From NCBI GenBank assembly GCA_022865365.1, contig JALHSW010000646.1, positions 1-5,624 of the forward strand: DNA of 5,624 nt, given 5' to 3'. Below, one piece after another: positions 1 through 4,791 of the stretch (position 1 is the first letter of the stretch; each line of letters begins with the position of its first letter). The notes below the pieces were generated by a model. That model did no database searches, was not told the origin of the DNA, and worked only from the letters and a program-made list of their open reading frames with translations. Position numbers and translations under genes: made by a program. Source of the stretch: Acidimicrobiia bacterium (GTDB lineage Bacteria; Actinomycetota; Acidimicrobiia; IMCC26256; PALSA-555).

Positions 1-1
1 C

Positions 2-19
2 CCGGGCCTCCCGGCCCGG
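2..19 (+). other. Short GC hairpin at left edge
   Basis: CCGGGC (2-7) and GCCCGG (14-19) are exact reverse complements around a 6-nt loop. No T-run follows, so it is not a classical intrinsic terminator. It could mark the end of a gene lying left of the window or be part of the rho promoter region. In DNA this rich in G and C a 6-bp stem can also arise by chance. Confidence 0.25.
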
Positions 20-119
20 TACGCTGGTGCTCGTTCCGCCGCGGTGCGGCATCCGACCCCCGTCGGACCCCGCGCGACGCCTCCGTCGCCCTGCACCGGC
101 ATCTCTCCGTGCGCGCCCC

Positions 120-177
120 CCGTTCTCGGCGGGAGCGCAGGCAAGCCAATCCGACATCCACCGTTCCCGGCGGGTGC
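120..177 (+). repeat. 17-nt imperfect direct repeat in rho leader
   Basis: Positions 120-136 and 161-177 share CCGTTC-CGGCGGG-GC with 15 of 17 bases identical; the differences are T/C at the seventh position and A/T at the fifteenth. The copies are 41 nt apart. Both could pair with the CCGCCG at 36-41, so the leader RNA might adopt alternative folds. No known motif is recognised. Confidence 0.45.
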
Positions 178-193
178 CGGTTCCCGTATATCC

Positions 194-198
194 AGGAG
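194..198 (+). promoter_or_regulatory. Ribosome binding site of rho
   Basis: AGGAG lies 10 nt before the ATG at 209. It is the only strong Shine-Dalgarno in the leader and decides the start. The reading frame stays open upstream to a GTG at 44, but that extension is Pro/Ser-rich, has no ribosome binding site and resembles no Rho N-terminus. Confidence 0.75.
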
Positions 199-208
199 CA
201 CCACATCT

Positions 209-2020
209 ATGAGCCCAGCTGAGCTCGACCGTTCCACCCTCGATGGCAAGGACCGCGAGCAGCTCCAGGCCATCGCCGGCGCGATCGGCGTGAAGGCGCC
301 GACCCGCATGCGCAAGGCAGAGCTGATCGACGCGATCCTCGGCGGCGCCGATGGCGCGACCAACGCCTCGCCAAATGGTGTGGGCGACGGCGAGGGAGCC
401 GACGCTCCCAGGCCGCGCACGGTCCGCTCGGCGAAGGCGTCCGAGCTCGAGGCCGACTCGATCGACGCGCTCGCGGCCGAACAGGAAGCCATCGCCTCGA
501 GCGGCGACGCCGAGGAGCCCGAGCTCGTCCCCCGCCCGGGGCGGCGTCAGCCGAGCAGCGCCACGACCGGCACCCAGACGACCGGCACCCAGACGACCGG
601 CACCCAGACGAGCGATGCCGGATCCAGCACCGGCTCCCCATCGAGCCGCGGCTCGAGGTCCGGGTCCGGTTCCGGGTCAGGGTCAGGGTCCGGGTCGAGC
701 GTCGCCGTCGATCCCGAGGACGAGCGCGCCTCGTACGGCGACGGCAACCAGAACCGCGGCGGCAACAGCAACCGCCGCCGCCGGCGCCGTGGCCGCGGCG
801 GTCAGTCCGAGGGTGGCGGTGAGCGCGAGCCGCGACCCCAGGGCCAGGGTGGCGGCAGCAACGAGCCCGTCGGCGATCCCGTCGAGGCCAACGGTCTCCT
901 CGAGCTGCGCGACGAGGGCTACGGCTTCCTGCGCACCAAGGGCTACCTGCCGAGCAACGCCGACGTGTACGTCTCGGCGTCGCAGGTCCGTCGCTTCAAC
1001 CTGCGACGCGGCGACTACCTCCAGGGGTTCTCGCGTCCGCAGGCGAGCAACGAGAAGTACCCGGCGCTCCTGCGCGTCGACACGGTGAACGGGATGACGC
1101 CCGACGAGGCGCGCGACCGTGCCCGCTTCGAGGACCTCACCCCGCTGTTCCCGGACTCCCCGCTGCGCCTCGAGCTCGCCGATCACCCCGGTGAGGTGAC
1201 CGGTCGCATCGTCGACCTGATCTCGCCGATCGGGAAGGGCCAGCGCGGGCTCGTCGTGTCGCCGCCCAAGGCGGGCAAGACCACGATCCTCAAGCAGATC
1301 GTGTACTCGGTCGAGCGCAACAACCCCGAGGTCCACCTCATGGTGCTGCTCGTCGACGAGCGGCCCGAAGAGGTCACCGACATGAAGCGCCACGTGATCA
1401 AGGGCGAGGTCATCGCGAGCACATTCGACCGCCCGTCCGAGGAGCACACCCAGGTCGCCGAGCTCTGCATCGACCGGGCCAAGCGCCTCGTCGAGATGGG
1501 CAGGGACGTGGTGATCGTGCTCGACGGCATCACCCGGCTCGCACGGGCGTACAACCTCGCGGCACCGGCGTCGGGTCGCATCCTCTCCGGTGGTGTCGAC
1601 TCGACCGCCCTGTACCCACCGAAGCGGTTCTTCGGTGCGGCCCGCAACATCGAAGAGGGTGGTTCGCTCACGATCATCGCGACCGCGCTCGTCGAGACCG
1701 GCAGCCGCATGGACGAGGTGATCTTCGAGGAGTTCAAGGGCACCGGCAACATGGAGCTGCGCCTCGACCGCCGCATCGCCGAGCGCCGGACGTATCCTGC
1801 GATCGACGTCGAGGCGTCGAGCACCCGCCACGAGGAGCTCCTGTTCGAGCGCGATCAGCTCAACGAGGTGTGGAAGCTGCGGCGCGTGCTCAGCGCGGTC
1901 GACGGTGAGGGGGGCGGGTCGGGGCGTGGCCTCGACCTCCTCATCGAGAAGATCCGCACCACCAAGAGCAACGACGAGTTCCTGGCTGAGGTCGCCCAGG
2001 CCCCGTCCCTCGGCGCGTAG
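209..2020 (+). CDS. rho: Transcription termination factor Rho
   Basis: Hexameric RNA-dependent ATPase and RNA/DNA helicase that binds C-rich nascent RNA and ends transcription in the cytoplasm. The product is 603 aa, longer than E. coli Rho (419) and similar to M. tuberculosis Rho. Residues 1-46 are the Rho_N/SAP-like helical domain. About 47-223 form a low-complexity insert with acidic, TTGTQ-repeat, Gly-Ser and Arg-rich parts (six Arg at 189-194). About 224-325 are the cold-shock-like primary RNA-binding domain, with GYGFLR at 237-242. The ATPase core follows: Walker A SPPKAGKTT at 351-359 (Lys357), DERPEE at 383-388 (catalytic Glu384, Arg385), Walker B ending in Asp439, Q-loop SGGVDS near 459-464, R-loop FKGTGN near 509-514 and arginine finger Arg540. 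The core looks intact. One oddity is Gly440 where E. coli has Ser266, a bicyclomycin contact. The ATG at 209 was chosen for its AGGAG and because the protein then begins at the helical domain. Identification is secure from near-continuous core motifs. Confidence 0.98.
   Translation: MSPAELDRSTLDGKDREQLQAIAGAIGVKAPTRMRKAELIDAILGGADGATNASPNGVGDGEGADAPRPRTVRSAKASELEADSIDALAAEQEAIASSGDAEEPELVPRPGRRQPSSATTGTQTTGTQTTGTQTSDAGSSTGSPSSRGSRSGSGSGSGSGSGSSVAVDPEDERASYGDGNQNRGGNSNRRRRRRGRGGQSEGGGEREPRPQGQGGGSNEPVGDPVEANGLLELRDEGYGFLRTKGYLPSNADVYVSASQVRRFNLRRGDYLQGFSRPQASNEKYPALLRVDTVNGMTPDEARDRARFEDLTPLFPDSPLRLELADHPGEVTGRIVDLISPIGKGQRGLVVSPPKAGKTTILKQIVYSVERNNPEVHLMVLLVDERPEEVTDMKRHVIKGEVIASTFDRPSEEHTQVAELCIDRAKRLVEMGRDVVIVLDGITRLARAYNLAAPASGRILSGGVDSTALYPPKRFFGAARNIEEGGSLTIIATALVETGSRMDEVIFEEFKGTGNMELRLDRRIAERRTYPAIDVEASSTRHEELLFERDQLNEVWKLRRVLSAVDGEGGGSGRGLDLLIEKIRTTKSNDEFLAEVAQAPSLGA
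563..610 (+). repeat. 15-nt tandem repeat inside rho insert
   Basis: Three exact copies of acgaccggcacccag (563-577, 578-592, 593-607) are followed by ACG. The unit is in frame and encodes Thr-Thr-Gly-Thr-Gln three times (residues 119-134). Identity at the DNA level suggests recent slippage. Copy number can change without shifting the frame, and the repeat lies in the disordered insert where length changes are probably tolerated. Confidence 0.9.
659..700 (+). repeat. Ser-Gly hexamer-like repeat inside rho insert
   Basis: Near-identical hexamers of the form tc(c/a)gg(g/t) encode an alternating Ser-Gly run at residues 151-164 of Rho. It is a flexible linker-like stretch between the acidic/Thr-rich part and the Arg-rich part of the insert. 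Third-position variation (tcc, tca, tcg; ggg, ggt) shows it is older or more diverged than the neighbouring 15-nt repeat. Confidence 0.8.
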
Positions 2021-2069
2021 ACCCCAGGCTGGGAACATCCCGCCCGCTCCGACCGCCCGCCTCGACCAC

Positions 2070-2075
2070 TAGATT
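2070..2075 (+). promoter_or_regulatory. Candidate -10 element for leaderless rpmE
   Basis: TAGATT matches the actinobacterial -10 pattern TANNNT. Exactly six bases (2076-2081) separate it from the A of the rpmE ATG, so the usual start point would be the first base of the start codon. There is no usable Shine-Dalgarno: the GGGA at 2076-2079 is only 2 nt from the ATG. No clear -35 is seen around 2046-2053, which is common in actinobacterial promoters. Leaderless mRNAs are frequent in this phylum. Confidence 0.5.
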
Positions 2076-2081
2076 GGGATC

Positions 2082-2300
2082 ATGAAGACAGACACGCACC
2101 CCGACTACGTCACCTGCACGGTGCACTGCTCCTGCGGCAAAGAGTTCACGACCCGCTCCACGGTCCCCTCGATGCGCGTCGAGCTCTGCTCCGAGTGCCA
2201 TCCCTTCTATACCGGCAAGCAGAAGCTGGTCGACACCGGCGGCCGCGTCGAGCGCTTCCAGCGTCGGTACGCGAAGTCCGAAGCGGCCAAGAAGGCCTGA
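2082..2300 (+). CDS. rpmE: 50S ribosomal protein L31 (zinc-binding type)
   Basis: Structural protein of the large ribosomal subunit that contributes to a bridge with the small subunit. The product is 72 aa, normal for the family. It begins MKTDTHPDY, matching the MKxDIHPxY start of E. coli L31, and ends in a basic Lys/Ala-rich tail. Cys16, Cys18, Cys36 and Cys39 are the zinc ligands, so this is the C+ form and not the Zur-controlled zinc-free paralogue. CHPFYTGKQ (39-47) and the GGRVERF motif are also present. An extra Cys12 lies just before the zinc site. It follows rho by 61 nt and probably has its own leaderless promoter as well as read-through from rho. The DUF1385 start lies 5 nt after its stop, suggesting coupled translation. 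Confidence 0.98.
   Translation: MKTDTHPDYVTCTVHCSCGKEFTTRSTVPSMRVELCSECHPFYTGKQKLVDTGGRVERFQRRYAKSEAAKKA
2291..2295 (+). promoter_or_regulatory. Ribosome binding site of the DUF1385 gene
   Basis: GAAGG lies inside the last codons of rpmE, 10 nt before the GTG at 2306, and supports that start. The alternative ATG at 2333 has its nearest purine-rich site (GGGGAG, 2312-2317) 15 nt away, which is too far. A GTG further up at 2195 would overlap most of rpmE and add unrelated residues. Confidence 0.5.
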
Positions 2301-2347
2301 CGCCCGTGCCCGGGGAGTCCGCGCCTCGCTTCATGGGCGGCCAGGCC
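2294..2347 (+). promoter_or_regulatory. Possible coupling stem around the DUF1385 start
   Basis: GGCCTG (2294-2299) can pair with CAGGCC (2342-2347), and CGCCC (2301-2305) with GGGCG (2335-2339). This gives 11 bp broken by a small internal loop. The 29-nt hairpin loop holds the GTG start at its 5' edge, and the 5' arm covers the rpmE stop and part of the ribosome binding site. Ribosomes finishing rpmE would melt it, which fits translational coupling. The loop is long and the 3' arm is constrained by the conserved GGQAV codons, so chance is a real alternative. Confidence 0.25.
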
Positions 2348-3250
2348 GTCATGGAGGGTGTGATGATGCGCGGCGCCCGCACCTGGGCGGTTGCGGTGCG
2401 TACCCCTGAAGGTGAGATCGAGCTCGCGGTGCACGACGCCCCCACGTGGGCGGAGAAGTGGTCGAACGTCCCGATCGTGCGCGGCGTGATGTCGCTCTGC
2501 GAGTCCCTGGCGCTCGGCTTCAAGGCGCTCGCGTGGTCGGCCGACCGTCAGCTTCCCGAAGAGGAGCGCATCTCCTCCAAGGCGATGGGTTGGACGATGG
2601 CGTTCGCACTCATCTTCTTCAGCGCCATCTTCCTCGTGCTCCCCGCGTTGGGCACGAGCGCACTCGGTGACCGTCTCGGCGTCGACGGCTTCGCGTACCA
2701 CCTCCTCGAAGGCGGGATCCGCCTCGGGATCTTCCTCGGCTACCTCGCACTGATCGGCTTGCTGCCCGACATCAAGCGCGTGTTCCAGTATCACGGAGCC
2801 GAGCACAAGGCGATCGCCGCGTACGAGAACGACGTCGCGCTCACCCCCGAGTCGGCGCAGCGGTTCACGACCCAGCACGTGCGCTGCGGCACGAACTTCC
2901 TCCTCACCGTGATGGTCATGACGATCATCGTGTACTCGTTCGTGGGTCGGCCCGCCCTGCCGTGGCTCATCACCTCGAGGATCCTCCTCCTCCCGCTCAT
3001 CGCCGGCCTCGCGTATGAGGTGATCCGCTTCTCGGCCCGCCACATGGACAAGCGGTGGGTGCGCGTGATGATGAAGCCGGGTCTGGCGTTGCAGAAGCTC
3101 ACCACCCGTGAGCCCGACCTCGAGCAGCTCGAGGTCGCGATCGCCAGCTTGCGGGCCGTGTTCACCGCCGACCAGCTCGCCGAGGTCGAGTCCCGTCGGG
3201 CCGAGTCGGTCCCTGTGGGTCCAGTGCCGGCGTTCCGCGGCGCCCTCTAG
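2306..3250 (+). CDS. DUF1385 (YqhQ-like) membrane protein
   Basis: Integral membrane protein of the DUF1385 family (COG3872, sometimes labelled predicted metal-dependent enzyme); its biochemical role is not established. The product is 314 aa with a GTG start. Family signatures in order are GGQAVMEGVMMRG (11-23), YHGAEHKAI (162-170), HVRCGTNF (191-198) and a C-terminal stretch with PGLALQKLTTREPD. His163, Glu166, His167, His191 and Cys194 are candidate metal ligands or active-site residues by position, which is inference. Four hydrophobic segments lie near 97-115, 138-154, 198-213 and 219-236; the first 90 residues and the tail look soluble. The conserved GGQAV motif sits near the N-terminus as in other members, supporting the start. 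Its position right after rpmE is typical and suggests a housekeeping role co-expressed with the ribosomal protein. Confidence 0.93.
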   Translation: MPGESAPRFMGGQAVMEGVMMRGARTWAVAVRTPEGEIELAVHDAPTWAEKWSNVPIVRGVMSLCESLALGFKALAWSADRQLPEEERISSKAMGWTMAFALIFFSAIFLVLPALGTSALGDRLGVDGFAYHLLEGGIRLGIFLGYLALIGLLPDIKRVFQYHGAEHKAIAAYENDVALTPESAQRFTTQHVRCGTNFLLTVMVMTIIVYSFVGRPALPWLITSRILLLPLIAGLAYEVIRFSARHMDKRWVRVMMKPGLALQKLTTREPDLEQLEVAIASLRAVFTADQLAEVESRRAESVPVGPVPAFRGAL

Positions 3251-3259
3251 CCCTCGACG

Positions 3260-3272
3260 CGGCCCACGGCCG
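3260..3272 (+). other. Small GC hairpin between DUF1385 and oxidoreductase genes
   Basis: CGGCC (3260-3264) and GGCCG (3268-3272) form a perfect 5-bp stem with loop CAC in the 37-nt gap, 15 nt before the next ATG. No T-run follows and no -10 element or good Shine-Dalgarno is seen in this gap, so the downstream gene is probably read from the upstream transcript. It is too short to call a terminator. Confidence 0.25.
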
Positions 3273-3287
3273 AGTGAGCGAACCACG

Positions 3288-4655
3288 ATGAAGTTCGGGC
3301 TGTTCTACGAGCACCAGCTCCCGCGCCCGTGGACCGAGGATTCCGAGTACGACCTGCTGCAGCACGCGATCGAGCAGTGTGAGCTGGCTGACGCGCTCGG
3401 CATCGACTACGTCTGGGAGGTCGAGCACCACTTCCTCGAGGAGTACAGCCACTCGAGCGCACCCGAGGTGTTCCTCGCCGCGGTCGCGGCCCGCACGTCG
3501 CGGATCCGGCTCGGCCACGGCATCGTCCAGACCCCACCACCGTTCAACCACCCGGCGCGCGTCGCGGAGCGGATCGCGACGCTCGACCTGATCTCGAACG
3601 GACGCGTCGACTTCGGTTCGGGGGAGTCATCGTCAGAAGCCGAGCTCGGTGGTTTCGGAATCGAGCCCGACGACAAGCGGGCGATGTGGGAGGAGGGGCT
3701 GCGGGTCGCGCTCCGCTGCCTCACCGAGGAGCCGTTCACCGGCCACGCGGGGCGCTTCGTCACGATGCCGCCGCGCAACGTGGTGCCCAAGCCGCGCCAG
3801 AAGCCACATCCGCCGGTCTGGGTCGCGTGCAGCCGGCGCGACACGATCCTCCTCGCGGCCCAGCACGGCATCGGGGCGCTCGCGTTCGCCTTCGTGGACC
3901 CCGAAGAGGCGAACCAGTGGGTCGCCGACTACTGGGCCACGCTCGAGGGCTGTGTGCCGCTGGGTGACGCGGTCAACGCCAACGTCGCGTGCGTCACTCC
4001 GTTCATGTGCCACCCCGACGAGGACGTCGCGCTCGCCCGCGGGCTCGACGGCGCGAACTTCTTCGGCTACTCGCTGGCGCACTACTACGTGTTCGGTCGC
4101 CACGCGCCGGGGCACACCGACGTCTGGGCCGAGTACGAGACGCGGCGAGCCGAGCAGGGGTACGACCCGGCGGCGGTGGAAGCGGCGCGGGAGCACGGCG
4201 ACCGGCTCGGGGCCAGGGTGGTGCAAGGGGGCGCGTTCGGTCTGCGCGGCGCGATCGGCACGCCCGACCAGGTCCGCGCCTACCTGCGCCGCTACGAGGA
4301 GGCGGGCGTCGACCAGGTGATCCTCTGCGCGCAGGTCGGGCGGACCCGCCACGAGGACATCATGGAGAGTCTCGAGCTCTTCGGACAGGAGGTGCTGCCC
4401 GAGTTCGCCGAACGAGACGTTGCCGCGCAGTCGCAGAAGGCACGGCGCCTCGAACCGATCGTGGACGCGGCGCTCGCGCGCAAGCCGGCGTCGGACCACC
4501 CGCCACTCCGCAGCGCCGACTACTCGTTCCCTGCGATCCCGCGGGGCATGGCCGACCGGGCCGGCAGCGATGACTTCCAGCGCTGGCTCGACGACTTCGC
4601 CGAGAAGAGCGCCAGCGGGGATGCCCCGGCGGCCTTCGAGGACCTGATCGGCTGA
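3288..4655 (+). CDS. LLM class flavin-dependent oxidoreductase (luciferase-like)
   Basis: Bacterial-luciferase-like TIM-barrel monooxygenase or oxidoreductase, cytoplasmic, 455 aa. The barrel covers about 1-375: first strand MKFGLFYE, then VWEVEHHF (42-49), in which His47-His48 match the LuxA His44-His45 pair. NGRVDFGSGES (104-114) is the phosphate/flavin-loop region, and GTPDQVRAYLRRYEEAGVD (324-342) is the usual C-terminal barrel motif. The reactive Cys106 of LuxA is not kept (Ser-Gly here), so light emission is not expected. Whether it uses FMN or F420, and its substrate, cannot be told from sequence; both occur in this superfamily in actinobacteria. About 80 residues after the barrel form a charged helical extension beyond the usual family length. 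The ATG at 3288 begins exactly at the first barrel strand. Upstream frame is open but Ser/Arg-rich and overlaps the DUF1385 gene. No strong Shine-Dalgarno is present, and the last codons lie in a tandem repeat. Confidence 0.93.
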   Translation: MKFGLFYEHQLPRPWTEDSEYDLLQHAIEQCELADALGIDYVWEVEHHFLEEYSHSSAPEVFLAAVAARTSRIRLGHGIVQTPPPFNHPARVAERIATLDLISNGRVDFGSGESSSEAELGGFGIEPDDKRAMWEEGLRVALRCLTEEPFTGHAGRFVTMPPRNVVPKPRQKPHPPVWVACSRRDTILLAAQHGIGALAFAFVDPEEANQWVADYWATLEGCVPLGDAVNANVACVTPFMCHPDEDVALARGLDGANFFGYSLAHYYVFGRHAPGHTDVWAEYETRRAEQGYDPAAVEAAREHGDRLGARVVQGGAFGLRGAIGTPDQVRAYLRRYEEAGVDQVILCAQVGRTRHEDIMESLELFGQEVLPEFAERDVAAQSQKARRLEPIVDAALARKPASDHPPLRSADYSFPAIPRGMADRAGSDDFQRWLDDFAEKSASGDAPAAFEDLIG

Positions 4656-4707
4656 CCCTGATCGGCTGACCCTGATCGGCTGACCCTGATCGGCTGACCC
4701 TGATCGG
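4646..4707 (+). repeat. 14-nt tandem repeat spanning the oxidoreductase stop codon
   Basis: Four exact copies of gatcggctgaccct (4646-4659, 4660-4673, 4674-4687, 4688-4701) are followed by a partial copy (4702-4707). The first copy contains the last codons and the TGA of the oxidoreductase gene; the rest lie in the intergenic gap. Since 14 is not a multiple of 3 and each unit holds TGA, stops occur in all forward frames. The unit has no strong self-complementarity beyond GATC. Perfect identity points to recent slippage expansion (a minisatellite/VNTR) and not to an insertion sequence. Confidence 0.95.
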
Positions 4708-4718
4708 GCTCACGAGGT

Positions 4719-4749
4719 CCTGAGACGGGCTTCACACGCCCCTCACAGG
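4719..4749 (+). terminator. Hairpin between oxidoreductase and DUF1800 genes
   Basis: Arms 4719-4730 and 4738-4749 pair over 12 positions with two mismatches (A-A at 4723/4745 and C-C at 4726/4742) around a 7-nt loop. The base is CCTG with CAGG and the top is GGGC with GCCC. There is no T-run after it, so it is at most a non-canonical terminator, as often seen in high-GC actinobacteria, or an attenuator or RNA-stabilising stem. It ends 3 nt before the AGGAG of the next gene. Confidence 0.45.
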
Positions 4750-4752
4750 CCC

Positions 4753-4757
4753 AGGAG
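4753..4757 (+). promoter_or_regulatory. Ribosome binding site of the DUF1800 gene
   Basis: AGGAG lies 11 nt before the GTG at 4769. It falls in a 9-nt single-stranded gap between two predicted hairpins (4719-4749 and 4759-4791). GGAG (4754-4757) could alternatively pair with CTCC (4761-4764), which would hide it. Confidence 0.6.
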
Positions 4758-4758
4758 A

Positions 4759-4791
4759 TGCTCCCGGGGTGAAGACGAGCCCCCGGGAGCA
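4759..4791 (+). promoter_or_regulatory. Perfect 11-bp inverted repeat over the DUF1800 start
   Basis: Arms 4759-4769 and 4781-4791 are exact reverse complements (TGCTCCCGGGG and CCCCGGGAGCA) with an 11-nt loop. The first base of the GTG start is the last paired base; the T and G are in the loop. The ribosome binding site is just outside the stem. As RNA this could hinder initiation; as DNA it could be an operator. Each arm contains the self-complementary CCCGGG, so part of the symmetry may be compositional. Confidence 0.55.

Larger units (their letters stand above)
20..208 (+). promoter_or_regulatory. rho 5' leader / promoter region
   Basis: About 190 nt before rho carry no convincing gene. 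TACGCT at 20-25 fits the actinobacterial -10 pattern TANNNT and would start transcription near 32, giving a leader of about 175 nt. Its -35 partner would fall outside the window, so this is only a candidate. The leader contains a near-identical 17-nt direct repeat (120-136 and 161-177) and a small hairpin, CCGGC (167-171) with GCCGG (176-180), upstream of the ribosome binding site. Long structured leaders that let Rho control its own synthesis are known in Escherichia coli. Whether this one does the same is inference. Confidence 0.35.

Noticed and set aside
44..208. In-frame N-terminal extension of Rho from a GTG at 44
   Set aside because: The Pro/Ser-rich sequence is unlike any Rho N-terminus and has no ribosome binding site; the ATG at 209 has AGGAG at good spacing.
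27..212. 61-codon GTG frame in the rho leader whose TGA overlaps the rho ATG (ATGA)
   Set aside because: The overlap resembles a coupled leader peptide, but the product is Arg/Pro-rich in the way of random GC-rich frames. The GTG lacks a ribosome binding site, and it lies upstream of the likely transcription start near 32.
683..2038. 451-codon open frame on the minus strand opposite rho
   Set aside because: It is a shadow caused by third-position GC bias; the + strand has unmistakable Rho motifs throughout.
2023..2041. Terminator after rho in the rho-rpmE spacer
   Set aside because: Only two overlapping, mutually exclusive 4-bp stems can form (2023-2033 and 2031-2041), with 3-nt loops and no T-run.
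2207..3286. 359-codon minus-strand frame opposite the DUF1385 gene
   Set aside because: Its His/Asp/Arg-rich composition is typical of antisense of GC-rich coding DNA; the + strand carries the conserved family motifs.
3288..4655. True luciferase alpha subunit (luxA)
   Set aside because: The barrel and EHHF motif match the superfamily, but the Cys106 region differs, no luxB or other lux gene is adjacent, and the generic oxidoreductase call is all the sequence supports.
4646..4707. Tandem repeat as a CRISPR array or origin iterons
   Set aside because: There are no spacers (copies are directly adjacent), the unit is only 14 nt, no cas or replication genes are nearby, and no AT-rich region is present.
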